Source: Chlamydiales bacterium (GTDB taxonomy: Bacteria; Chlamydiota; Chlamydiia; Chlamydiales; JACKPQ01). From it: 64,000 nucleotides of DNA. Each line of letters starts with the position of its first letter. The stretch's first letter is position 1. Location: contig JACKPQ010000002.1 in the NCBI GenBank assembly GCA_024233435.1, forward strand, positions 1 through 64,000, written 5' to 3'. A model generated the notes under the pieces. It saw only the letters and a program-made list of their open reading frames with translations, did no database searches and was not told where the DNA came from. Made by a program: the position numbers and the translations under genes. Positions 47,309 through 55,409 of the stretch are shown here, piece after piece.

Positions 47309-47373
47309 AATTTATGAAACAATTTGCCAAAAGCTACCCTGAAGGTATTTATGAAGCAGTTGTTTCATAAATT
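47309..47373. repeat. Perfect 14-bp inverted repeat with inner hairpin
   Basis: AATTTATGAAACAA at 47309-47322 and TTGTTTCATAAATT at 47360-47373 are exact inverted copies. Between them a smaller TACC/GGTA pair is nested. The 65-bp unit could be a miniature inverted-repeat element or a structured RNA. No gene is supported between 47167 and about 47517. Confidence 0.6.
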
Positions 47374-47517
47374 CCCTGGGGGCATAACAAAAAAGAAGCT
47401 TTATGAGCTTGAGGCATCATGAAATTTCTCCTTTTCCTTCTATTATGATGCTGAAATGGGTTCACATTTCTGGGAAACTTAAGAGGAACCTTCCTTAAAT
47501 TACAACTATTAACTCAG

Positions 47518-48053
47518 TTATGCAATAAGAGGTGGCCCTGGAAAAGTCTTTTTCAACCGCGTAAGCACCACTTTTTTTATTCGTCCTTTCCGATGAGGTC
47601 TCCAATGAACCCGATAATGCTCTTTAAATGGCGTTAAGAAAAGTGGAGATCGCCCAATTCCGTTTTTTCCTGGATAACAGGTATCCGTTTTGCTATGAGG
47701 ACGACGGGTCGAGTCGATAATTTTGAAATTTGCCGATCTTAAATAACCTAATATTAACAATATGAGGAAATTTAAGGTCGACGAATTGCGGTGCTTCTGA
47801 AGCAGCCGAAAATTCAATTTTTGAGGTCCATTCGGTATAGTCGCCTGCTTTCAGCATCACTAAACCAAACATCATGTTCAATAAAGTATCCGATTTGAAA
47901 ACGGGCTTGCTCAAAATTTAAGTCGCAACAATCTTCATTTGCAGCAGTATAATGAATACCTACGCACGAAATTCCTTGTTCACTCAGTTCAGGGACCAGA
48001 TCTGCATAAGTACATAAGTCCGCTAAACCAAAATGTCGTTGCAAGTCCGTCAC
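47518..48053 (-). pseudogene. Possible frameshifted remnant of unknown gene
   Basis: Three short open frames on the minus strand overlap in tandem (48053-47814, 47914-47693, 47817-47518), as would be left by a gene with frameshifts. The first, beginning MTDLQRHFGLADL, looks most like real coding sequence (79 residues). I recognise no family. This could equally be chance open frames in island DNA. Confidence 0.25.
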
Positions 48054-48126
48054 CGAAGAGTTACGCAGGCCCGGCTCCGAGAATAATCTTGTATAGAATC
48101 TGCTGTCTTGCTATACTGAGCGCTAT

Positions 48127-48675
48127 ATGAATAATGAACTTCCAAGCTTTCGCTATCATCCAGATCCATTGTCAACGGGATCAATTGAGTCTAGTGAAGA
48201 AATTTGTGAATGTTGTGGGGAGAGCCGAGGCTATGTTCTCACCACGCACATTTACGCTACAGAAGAAATAGAGTTTATTTGCCCTTGGTGTGTTGCGGAT
48301 GGATCTGCTAGTAGAAAATTTGACGGGGAGTTTGTAAGCAGCTGCAACTTCGATGGAACAAATCTTTCTGAGTCAATTATTGAAGAGGTAACTAAACGTA
48401 CACCTAGCTTCGAGAGTTGGCAAGATGAAAAATGGTTCACCCATTGTTCAGATGCCTGCCAATTTCTTGGAAATCCTTCCCTAGAAGAACTCAAGGCTCT
48501 TTCTAAAGAAGAGATAGCTCAAGGCGTAGATGAGCATAGATTCTATCCCTATGTGGGAGATGACAATGCTGGAGAAGACGATATTGAGAATTATTTACCA
48601 CTTGGGGACTGGTCTTTTTACAAATTTTCATGCCTGCACTGTAAAAAATTGATCTATTACATGGATGTTGATTGA
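48127..48675 (+). CDS. CbrC-family protein
   Basis: A 182-residue protein of the CbrC (UPF0167) family, which in E. coli has been linked to colicin tolerance. LPSFRYHPDPLSTGSI at the N terminus, CECCGESRGYVLTTHIYA, FICPWCVADGSASRKFDGEF, RTPSFESWQDEKWFTHCSDACQFLG are the family blocks, with several CxxC pairs that probably bind zinc. Complete and intact within the decayed island. Location in the same island as a toxin remnant fits a defensive or immunity-type role, which is inference. Confidence 0.85.
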   Translation: MNNELPSFRYHPDPLSTGSIESSEEICECCGESRGYVLTTHIYATEEIEFICPWCVADGSASRKFDGEFVSSCNFDGTNLSESIIEEVTKRTPSFESWQDEKWFTHCSDACQFLGNPSLEELKALSKEEIAQGVDEHRFYPYVGDDNAGEDDIENYLPLGDWSFYKFSCLHCKKLIYYMDVD

Positions 48676-48827
48676 TCTCCTCTCGTATGCCTTCTTTTTT
48701 GGGGAGCAGTATAAGTTTTTTATGATTGCAGCCTCGCAGGCTACATATTCAGATTCTTTCATTTCACTATCCAAGGGCATCGATAAGCCTCCTTAAGATA
48801 CACTTTGGCTTTGAAAGACCTGAGTTG

Positions 48828-49073
48828 TCAGATTTTGTTGATTGCATCTTTTTCTCCTTTAAGAAGTCTCTCTGCAAGATCACTTAACTGCTCTACGGTC
48901 AGTTCCATCTGCGGATCTGAGTCCATTAGCATTAAATTCTCCAGTACATTATCAGCCCCAAAAGTAAATTCAGACTCACTAAAATAAAGCTCATAAGCCC
49001 ACTCAGCAATCGAATGTGGGTCTTTATCTAGCTGCTTTTTCAGTAAGAGTCCTAAATCTTTTTCGCTAATCAT
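48828..49073 (-). CDS. Putative immunity protein for adjacent toxin remnant
   Basis: An 81-residue acidic protein, no signal peptide, starting MISEKDLGLLLKKQLDKDP. It begins six bases after the stop of the toxin remnant on the same strand. Small acidic proteins immediately downstream of polymorphic toxin tips are commonly immunity factors; I do not recognise a specific family, so this is a guess by position and composition. Confidence 0.5.
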   Translation of the reverse strand: MISEKDLGLLLKKQLDKDPHSIAEWAYELYFSESEFTFGADNVLENLMLMDSDPQMELTVEQLSDLAERLLKGEKDAINKI

Positions 49074-49079
49074 TGAAAG

Positions 49080-49418
49080 TTACTCTCTTTTAATGGGTGG
49101 GTAGTGTTTTGATTTAATTGGTTGCCCATTGATATCCTTTGGATGGCCCCTGTTAACTTTTCCTGAGTGGTCATAACATTCCTGCCAACCACGTGTTTGG
49201 CCGGTTTTTGGATTATGTTCCATAACATATTTAGAACCTTTAGTCGGACCTTCTGTCTTCGCCTTAGCTTCAGTAGATTAATAACGAACCCGGCCATCAG
49301 GCAACTCTTTTTTAGTTGCAGCTTTTGTTTGCATTTTTTCCATTTGCCTGAGCTTTCGTTGTAAAAGCTCACGACTTTTTGGCGCTTTAGCTACTTGTTT
49401 TGCTGCCTTTTGAATTTT
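49080..49418 (-). pseudogene. Polymorphic-toxin C-terminal domain remnant
   Basis: Read in a single frame, this stretch encodes LLQRKLRQMEKMQTK, then ELPDGRVRY, an in-frame TAA at 49278-49280, then GPTKGSKYVMEHNPKTGQTR, GWQECYDHSGKVNRGHPKD and KSKHYPPIKRE. The segment after ELPDGR resembles a C-terminal tip domain I recall from polymorphic and RHS-type toxins (pattern RYY..E..GPTRG..YV.E..P.TG..R.W.ECYDH.G.VNR.HPK...HYP). The upstream end runs into a stop at 49419-49421, so the secretion part of the toxin is gone. Stop plus truncation makes it a pseudogene. Confidence 0.6.
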
Positions 49419-49457
49419 TTAGTCTGTCCATTACAAGTCGAAGATGGATCAAAATTC

Positions 49458-49556
49458 ACACTCCTTTGCGCTTCGGCCTATATTGGCGAACACTTAGAGC
49501 ATGTCATCGACACCATTAGAGAAGCGGCATGTTTAGAAGTCCAACCTAGCTTTTAG
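49458..49556 (+). pseudogene. Duplicated 3' fragment of obgE
   Basis: Thirty-two codons read TLLCASAYIGEHLEHVID and then TIREAACLEV before a TAG, against TLLCASAYTGEHLENVID at the end of the intact obgE (45388-45483). Only the tail is present; it runs into the convergent MOMP-like gene. Identity is clear but not perfect, so it is a diverged copy and not a recent tandem duplication. Confidence 0.8.
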
Positions 49557-50702
49557 AGTTGGCCCTTCAAAAGAAAGATTCCCTGAGCCTAATCCTACAT
49601 TGCCTACAACAACTTGAATCGGCAAACCAGGAGCAACTAAAGGGGCACGTCCCAATTGAATCGCTCCTTGATCCCAATAGAAAGAATAGTCGTAGCTCGC
49701 ACGCAAGCTAAAAAAACATTTCTCTTGGAAAAGCTCATGTCCCCACTCAAGCCCAAGAGACAAGTCCAAAATTGGTTTTAAGCTCTTTAATTCAGATTTA
49801 TTTGAGTAAGAAACATCGCTAGATATCACAGATAGCAAGCCCGGATTAATCTGCTTCACAGATATACGCTCTTGCACATGTAGCAAGCTTGCTCCAATAT
49901 CTCCACAAATTTTGAATCCCCAAAAAATGTTCCAATCGGCATTAAGAGCAGCTCTTGGACCTATTCCCCACGAATGAGACTTGTTAAGGCTCTGAATTTG
50001 AATCGGGGTCGTTATGGGTGTATAAATGATGTTATAGTCCTGTTCTAACCATAGGTTTCTGAGTCCAAAAGAAGGCCTTAACGTTAAATTGCGGCCACAG
50101 AAAAAGTCTCTTCCCACCTCTGCATCCAAGATATCCAATTCCAGTTGCCATTTAGTAGAAGCCGATCTAAATTCTTCACCAAGAACTAAAGGATTGATAA
50201 ATACCAACCACGCTGCATGAATATGTTGTGGAGGAAACTGAGTGCCTTGAAAGCTATTCACTGTTTGGTGAAGACGCGTATACTCGACATAAACATCCCA
50301 GTGGTCTCTTGGTATTTTATATCCTAATCCAACTTTGTATCCAGGCTTATACTTAAAGTCAGATGTTACAGTCTCTCCACTAAAAAGGTTGTTTTGTATA
50401 TCAAGTGGGTTAGGTGAATATTCATTATCCAAAAACGCATATGTCAGATAATCAGCCGAAGCTCTCCAATAAATGAAAGATCCTGTTACATAAAGATTGG
50501 TTGGAGCGCACGGATTCAGCACAACCGGGGCGTTATACGCACAAGTATCAGGAGGTGTGATGCATGGGTTACAATTACAATCTTCTTGCATTGGCTTCGC
50601 TTGCTTTGGCGGCATGCAGTTTTGATCCGTTGAAGCTGATGCGCTTACGATTAGCAAACAGCCCAATACAGCTGCCATTTTCTTTTTACTAAAACTTCCC
50701 AT
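49533..50702 (-). CDS. MOMP-like cysteine-bearing outer-membrane protein
   Basis: A 389-residue beta-barrel protein. Signal peptide ends near SASAS (residues 20-25). The mature N terminus is cysteine rich (CMPPKQAKPMQEDCNCNPC and TPPDTCAYNAP), suited to disulfide cross-linking in the chlamydial outer envelope. The barrel contains YVTGSFIYWRASADYLTYAF, YKVGLGYKIPRDHWDVYVEYTR, and ends KARLDF, with the terminal Phe of barrel proteins. It resembles MOMP-like proteins of Waddlia/Parachlamydia/Simkania type. Its 3' end overlaps the obgE fragment. Confidence 0.8.
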   Translation of the reverse strand: MGSFSKKKMAAVLGCLLIVSASASTDQNCMPPKQAKPMQEDCNCNPCITPPDTCAYNAPVVLNPCAPTNLYVTGSFIYWRASADYLTYAFLDNEYSPNPLDIQNNLFSGETVTSDFKYKPGYKVGLGYKIPRDHWDVYVEYTRLHQTVNSFQGTQFPPQHIHAAWLVFINPLVLGEEFRSASTKWQLELDILDAEVGRDFFCGRNLTLRPSFGLRNLWLEQDYNIIYTPITTPIQIQSLNKSHSWGIGPRAALNADWNIFWGFKICGDIGASLLHVQERISVKQINPGLLSVISSDVSYSNKSELKSLKPILDLSLGLEWGHELFQEKCFFSLRASYDYSFYWDQGAIQLGRAPLVAPGLPIQVVVGNVGLGSGNLSFEGPTLKARLDF

Positions 50703-50781
50703 GCTGACTCTCCTTTAAAAAAACCAATCCTAGCAGAATGCTTGAAGAATGCCAACACTTATTTTTAGAATAACGAGAACA

Positions 50782-50823
50782 TGACCAGAGCCGAAATCGA
50801 ACCGGCAATAGACGGATTTTCAG
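50782..50823. repeat. Worn internal copy of the tRNA-Phe 3' half
   Basis: Aligns to 53380-53421 at about 36 of 42 positions, same orientation. It divides the island into a left part (toxin, CbrC, MOMP) and a right part (carotenoid oxygenase, integrase remnant). It is probably an older attachment site of a first integrated element. The rest of 50703-51126 has no gene I can support. Confidence 0.75.
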
Positions 50824-51126
50824 ACCCATCCACTATAGAACTCTGAATACATAAGAATATCCCAGAGTCGTTTTTTCCAGGGAAGAATGAATTGGCTTTA
50901 TCCTGATTTATTCGAAAAAATTCCTTTAAATTCAGACCATTTGCGGAAAATTTCACTTTCTATACTCGTAGAATAATGGAGCTGTATAGCTTGAAAAATA
51001 ATTATTACAGTCCCAATAAATATAAAATCAGTTTTTCAATGACATCGCCTAGTTTCCGATAGCCCTTGTTTTTTAACAGATATTTTGGCATGCTAATTTC
51101 TAAAAAATTGAACATCAGAAATAACA

Positions 51127-52623
51127 GTGAAATTTTTTAAGGTCATAACCGTTACGATTCTATCGCTAGGAGGATTTATGGGTATTCTTGAGGCAAAAGA
51201 ACTCAACATTTCTGCTGAATTACAAAATGAATTAGAAAATAGCCCTCTTGAGACCACAGGAAAAATTCCTGATTGGCTATCAGGAACTTTAATTCGTAAT
51301 GGTCCTACCAAAGTAACGATAAATGGAGAAAGCAATGAACACTTGTTCGATGGCCTTGCTATGCTTCATGTATTTTCGTTTCATGAGGGAAAAGTTAATT
51401 ACTCAAATAAATTCCTTCGATCGAAGGCCTATCACACTGTCTTTGAAAAAGGTTCTTTAAACTATGGTGGATTTGCATCTGATCCCTGTCGTTCAATATT
51501 TAAAAAGTTCTTAACCTTCTTTATCCCCAATTCCAGCCCAGCAGTTCACAATGCAAATGTTAATGTTGCAAAGTTAGCTGATGAATATGTGGCGTTAACT
51601 GAGATACCTTTACCTGTAAAATTTGATCGAAAAACTCTTGAGACTTTAGGAGTGCTCAATTATCAGGATGAATTACCAAAAGATAAATGTTGGGAATCTG
51701 CTCATCCACATTATGATGTCCAACAAAAAATGACATTGAACTATCTCATTAAGTTTGGGCGGACAAGTTATTACACTTTCTATAGTTTAGAAGATGGATC
51801 TGCTGAAAGAAAAATTATTGCTGAAGTGCCTGTTCAAGAGCCTGCTTACATGCATAGCTTTGCAGTAACTGAAAACTACATCCTCCTTACTGAATTTCCC
51901 CTCGTAGTTAAGCCTTTAGATTTAATCATGAAAAATCAGGCTTTTATCAAAAATTTTATGTGGAAACCAGAGAGAGGAACGCAATTTACTGTCATAGATA
52001 AAAAAGATGGCAGTATTGTCGGTAAATATACAACAAAGCCTTTTTTTGCATTTCATCACGCTAATGCTTTCGAAAAAGACGGTATGATTCAAGTTGATGT
52101 AGTGACTTACAAGGATGCTAGTGTTATTACCGGGGATAGCTTTCATGTCAATTCTGATGACACTTCCAATGACAATTATCAGTCTCATCTAGAGAGATTT
52201 TCTCTTTCTCTCAAAACAGGAGAAATCACTTCAGACGTATTATTATCAACCTCTAATGAATTTCCTCGCATCAATGAAAAACTAGATGGGAAACCTTATC
52301 ATTATTTGTATCTGGCTGCTTTTAGCGATGAAGCTGATAACAAACAAGAACTATTGAATGGTGAGGGACTATACAAAATCAACACTTCAACAAAAGAAGT
52401 ATTTAAATGGTCTGAAAAAGGTTGTTCCGCTGGAGAGCCAGTATTTGTCTCAGCGCCAGACGCTTTAGAAGAAGATGATGGTGTAGTCCTTTCTGTTATT
52501 ATAGATCACATTCAGAACAGTTCTTTTTTATTAATACTGGATGGCAAGAGCTTCAAAGAGATTGGTCGAGCAAGAGCACCGCATCTAATACCTGTCGGAT
52601 TTCATGGTCAATACTTCGAATAG
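51127..52623 (+). CDS. Carotenoid oxygenase (RPE65/carotenoid cleavage dioxygenase family)
   Basis: Non-haem iron oxygenase fold that splits carotenoids or related polyenes. The four iron histidines are readable: H193 (ESAHPHYD), H243 (YMHSF), H310/H311 (FAFHHANAF) and H493 (PVGFHGQYF); second-shell glutamates E159 and E256 also fit. The gene can start at GTG 51127, giving a signal-peptide-like leader (MKFFKVITVTILSLGG), or at ATG 51178, which has AGGAGG four bases upstream. The first is preferred on leader character, the second on ribosome site. Composition is visibly AT-richer than the core genes. No carotenoid-synthesis gene is in the window. Confidence 0.88.
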   Translation: MKFFKVITVTILSLGGFMGILEAKELNISAELQNELENSPLETTGKIPDWLSGTLIRNGPTKVTINGESNEHLFDGLAMLHVFSFHEGKVNYSNKFLRSKAYHTVFEKGSLNYGGFASDPCRSIFKKFLTFFIPNSSPAVHNANVNVAKLADEYVALTEIPLPVKFDRKTLETLGVLNYQDELPKDKCWESAHPHYDVQQKMTLNYLIKFGRTSYYTFYSLEDGSAERKIIAEVPVQEPAYMHSFAVTENYILLTEFPLVVKPLDLIMKNQAFIKNFMWKPERGTQFTVIDKKDGSIVGKYTTKPFFAFHHANAFEKDGMIQVDVVTYKDASVITGDSFHVNSDDTSNDNYQSHLERFSLSLKTGEITSDVLLSTSNEFPRINEKLDGKPYHYLYLAAFSDEADNKQELLNGEGLYKINTSTKEVFKWSEKGCSAGEPVFVSAPDALEEDDGVVLSVIIDHIQNSSFLLILDGKSFKEIGRARAPHLIPVGFHGQYFE

Positions 52624-52758
52624 GAAATGTTGGTAGTTGAAATTAACCAAAGCCCATCTAAGAAAACCAGCTAGACCAGCATTACTTTGGCAAGAGCATG
52701 AAGCAAAAGCTTCTACATTTTTTGCTTGTATATCACCTCTGTTCTTATAGGATTTCAG

Positions 52759-52956
52759 TCAAATTTTTTTTATTAGATCTTTCGACTTACGTATTAAGTC
52801 CATTGCATCCCGATGAAGCTGCTTAGCTTCTTTCGTATAGGCTCCATGACGAAAAGCAGCTTTACGAGCACGTTCTTTCCCTTTCTTAGTGAGGGGCCCA
52901 TTTCCCTTACCACCGTGCAACTGATTTAGAACTGCTTGAAAGGCTTTGCGAACCAT
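52759..52956 (-). CDS. Small basic HGAYT-motif protein
   Basis: A 65-residue Lys/Arg-rich protein with GNGPLTKKGKERARKAAFRHGAYTKEAKQLHRDAMDLIRKSKDL. The pattern of a basic block followed by R-H-G-x-Y-(T/S) occurs in small proteins often linked with mobile DNA, by my recollection. No further domain. It overlaps the end of the integrase remnant. Confidence 0.55.
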   Translation of the reverse strand: MVRKAFQAVLNQLHGGKGNGPLTKKGKERARKAAFRHGAYTKEAKQLHRDAMDLIRKSKDLIKKI

Positions 52957-53249
52957 GGTGTAAGTTGGTTGCTTTGAAGGATTTTAGACGGAAAGATGTA
53001 GTTGCCTTGGCAAGAAGAGCATCGACTCATCAGAAAACTGTATATTTGATCCGTCATAGGAAGAACTCTCGCATCTTGGTTCTTTGTTGTTTCAAGAGTG
53101 ATGAGACGGTGTTCGAAATCTACGTTCTTCCACTTAAGGCTAGCGATCTCTCCATAACGCATCCCAAGTGAAGCAGCCATAAGCACCATTCCATATAAAG
53201 TTTGATAGGAAAATGGCTTGATTTGATTTCGAAATGCTAAACTGCAAAG
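52926..53249 (-). pseudogene. Tyrosine recombinase (integrase) remnant
   Basis: The frame reads IKPFSYQTLYGMVLMAASLG then MRYGEIASLKWKNVDF and LPMTDQIYSFL, the N-terminal part of the catalytic domain of phage-type integrases, with the first catalytic Arg in MRYGEI. It stops before the H-x-x-R and Tyr motifs, and an in-frame TAG at 53250-53252 and loss of the N-terminal domain mark it as broken. It lies directly beside tRNA-Phe, as expected of an island integrase. Confidence 0.75.
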
Positions 53250-53379
53250 CTATTCCGATTGATTCAGAGCATTTGCGTAAAAAATGCGGGAAATTGGGTT
53301 TTTGGGCTGTTTTTTGCATAGCGGCTCCTGATGTTAAAACATTCAAGAGCTCTATGAATAGATGGTACTTAGAAAGGTT

Positions 53380-53421
53380 TGGCCAGAGCCGGAATCGAAC
53401 CGGCGACACAAGGATTTTCAG
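53380..53421. repeat. attR-like part of tRNA-Phe
   Basis: The 3' half of the functional tRNA-Phe gene, repeated at 47125-47166 (41/42) and 50782-50823 (about 36/42). Confidence 0.85.
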
Positions 53422-53452
53422 TCCTTTGCTCTACCAACTGAGCTATCTGGCC
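53380..53452 (-). tRNA. tRNA-Phe (GAA anticodon)
   Basis: 73 bases. The acceptor stem is GGCCAGA/TCTGGCC with discriminator A; T-arm GCCGG/CCGGC; anticodon loop CTGAAAA with GAA. Its 3' part is the integration target of the neighbouring island. No CCA end is encoded. Confidence 0.96.
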
Positions 53453-53487
53453 AGATGGAGAAAGTATAAGTGTAAGGGACTTTAGAA

Positions 53488-55383
53488 TTATTGCGCAAGA
53501 GCAATCATGTCGCGGACGATGTTGAGCGCCTCGCGCATTTGTAGATCGTCTGCACCAAAGTTGTTTTTACGCGTGCAGGCGGGGCTCTTTCCATTGATAA
53601 CTTGGACAAAACACTGAAAGTTGGGGTCTTTCTGCAGACGGTAAGCGCTGTTAGCTTGTAGCGTGGGAATCATCTTTTGCCATTGTTTTTTTTGCTTTTG
53701 CAGATATGGAATATATTTTTCTTTAAGAACTTGCTCGGTTTTGGGATCAACTCCTGTGAGCGGATCAAGATAGGCAGCCGCTAGCTGGTCGCTGCTGATG
53801 GGATACTCGAGATAACGCTCACCAATGTTAAAGGGTGAGTAAATGGTGGGAACGTGAATGTCTGCAGGAACGCCGATGATTTGCGTTGATTTACCAGAAA
53901 CGGTGTAGTAACGCCCAACGGTGACTTTGAAAAATTTGTCAGCCTTGCCATCGGTGATGTTTTGATACTGCATCGTCCCTTTGCCGTAGGTGCGCGTATC
54001 GCCAACGACGAGCGCAACACCATAATCTTGCAACGCCCCAGCTACGATTTCAGCTGCTGATGCTGAGGCTTTAGATGTGAGTAAAACAACAGGCCCATCA
54101 AAGAAAATACGGCCATCAAGGTTGCGCAGATATTGAACCTCTCCTTGATGGTATTTTGAGATAACAATGACGCCGCGCGAAATAAACATCCCTGCAATCT
54201 TGACCGCTTGTGTCAAAAACCCACCGGCATTTTCGCGCATGTCAATCACAAGACCGCGAAGCTCGCCTTCATTTTTTAGCTTGATGAGCGCCTCACGTAA
54301 GTGCTTTTCTGCATTGATCTCCTTTCCGTTGTCGTAAAAGCCTGGAAGGTCGATCATGCCGATAATGCCATCCGCATAAGGGACTGAAGTTGCTCTGACA
54401 AGTTCATCGCTCATTGCAATTTGCTCGCGGACAAGGCGAACCGTATACTGGACTTGATCCCGCTTGATCACAAGCTCAACTTGAGAGCCTGCAGAACCTT
54501 TAAGCTCTTCTAGGACCTCTTCAAAAGTGAGATTCTCAACAATTTTCCCATTGACTTGGACGACGACATCGCCAATTTTCACACCGCCACTCTGGTAAGC
54601 AGGGCCGTTTTCGATGAGATCAGCGATATAAACGCCATTGATCCCCTCTCGCAAAATAATTCCAATCCCCTCAAGCTGCTTCTTTAAGCTAGTCCGGATA
54701 TCGTAGGCCTCATCAGGAGTGAAGTAAGCCGTATGGGCATCAAGGCTGCGGGCCAAGGCTTTGAGAGTATGCTCGACCACCGACTTTTCGGTATCTTGCT
54801 GACTACTCAAAAAGTAAGGCTTTTCACGGCGCGTGAGCTTTTTATCAATCAAAGCTAGTGATTTTTGGAGTTTTTCTCCATCAAGAGGTCTTTCATCCAG
54901 CCTTAAATAGCGGTGGATGCTAGCTGCAATGCGAGCTTTAAGCTCTTTGGGTGTTTTAGCAAAATCGACAAAGCTAGTGCTTGATGTCTTTGTGATTGGC
55001 GTACCAGCGAGCATTTCCTGGATCACCTCAGCTCGCATAAGGCGCGCTCGATTCACAGCCTCAGACATCGTCATTGCAACATCTGTGTATTCCTTATAGT
55101 CATCTTTGGCAAAGCCATTTAAAACCTGAGATACGCGCTTGGTCGTCAGCTCTAAATATGGAAGCGCCTCTGACTTTAGAAGATAAGTCTTATTTGGATC
55201 AAATTGCTCGACATAAAGCTTAAAAGATCGCTTGACGAGAAGGGGGCTCATCTCTTTATACTCTATGTGATACTCAAGCATATCTCGCATGGTAAGGCGG
55301 ATATCGCGATAATAAAGAGATTTGGCCATCAGGCAGGTGGATACAAAAACAGAAAATATAAAAAAATGTTTATGAAGGATCAT
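53488..55383 (-). CDS. prc: Carboxy-terminal processing protease Tsp
   Basis: Serine peptidase family S41 with PDZ domain, periplasmic or secreted; the chlamydial homologue (CT441 of C. trachomatis) is also known to affect host proteins. Start is the ATG at 55383 (MILHKHFFIFSVF, signal peptide); a longer frame from 55419 would start with TTG. A DUF3340-like N-terminal region precedes the PDZ domain (LKKQLEGIGIILREGINGVYIADLIENGPAYQSGGVKIGD). The catalytic serine is in LLTSKASASAAEIVAGALQ and the lysine in TYGKGTMQY. A C-terminal tail of about 150 residues is also present. 631 residues. Confidence 0.92.
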   Translation of the reverse strand: MILHKHFFIFSVFVSTCLMAKSLYYRDIRLTMRDMLEYHIEYKEMSPLLVKRSFKLYVEQFDPNKTYLLKSEALPYLELTTKRVSQVLNGFAKDDYKEYTDVAMTMSEAVNRARLMRAEVIQEMLAGTPITKTSSTSFVDFAKTPKELKARIAASIHRYLRLDERPLDGEKLQKSLALIDKKLTRREKPYFLSSQQDTEKSVVEHTLKALARSLDAHTAYFTPDEAYDIRTSLKKQLEGIGIILREGINGVYIADLIENGPAYQSGGVKIGDVVVQVNGKIVENLTFEEVLEELKGSAGSQVELVIKRDQVQYTVRLVREQIAMSDELVRATSVPYADGIIGMIDLPGFYDNGKEINAEKHLREALIKLKNEGELRGLVIDMRENAGGFLTQAVKIAGMFISRGVIVISKYHQGEVQYLRNLDGRIFFDGPVVLLTSKASASAAEIVAGALQDYGVALVVGDTRTYGKGTMQYQNITDGKADKFFKVTVGRYYTVSGKSTQIIGVPADIHVPTIYSPFNIGERYLEYPISSDQLAAAYLDPLTGVDPKTEQVLKEKYIPYLQKQKKQWQKMIPTLQANSAYRLQKDPNFQCFVQVINGKSPACTRKNNFGADDLQMREALNIVRDMIALAQ

Positions 55384-55409
55384 ATTTAAATAAATATTCG
55401 ATATTAAAA

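Larger units (their letters stand above)
47125..53421. mobile_element. Decayed genomic island at tRNA-Phe
   Basis: Bounded on the left by a 42-bp direct copy of the tRNA-Phe 3' part and on the right by the tRNA gene itself, with a worn third copy inside. An integrase remnant lies directly beside the tRNA, which is the usual layout of tRNA-integrated elements. Contents: CbrC-family gene, toxin remnant and putative immunity gene, obgE 3' fragment, MOMP-like gene, carotenoid oxygenase, small HGAYT protein. The element is no longer able to move by itself, since its integrase is broken at both ends. Confidence 0.8.

Noticed and set aside
49070..49372. A 100-residue frame (minus strand) as an intact gene
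   Set aside because: The neighbouring frame in the same stretch shows toxin-like sequence continuing past an in-frame stop, so the open 100-codon frame is the wrong phase.
50782..50823. A third tRNA-Phe gene
   Set aside because: It has the 3' half only, with about six changes that break the stems.
52965..53171. Plus-strand frame opposite the integrase remnant
   Set aside because: The minus-strand reading matches a tyrosine recombinase, the plus strand matches nothing.
53140..53409. Minus-strand 89-codon frame reaching into tRNA-Phe
   Set aside because: It is out of frame with the integrase remnant and its start lies in the tRNA.
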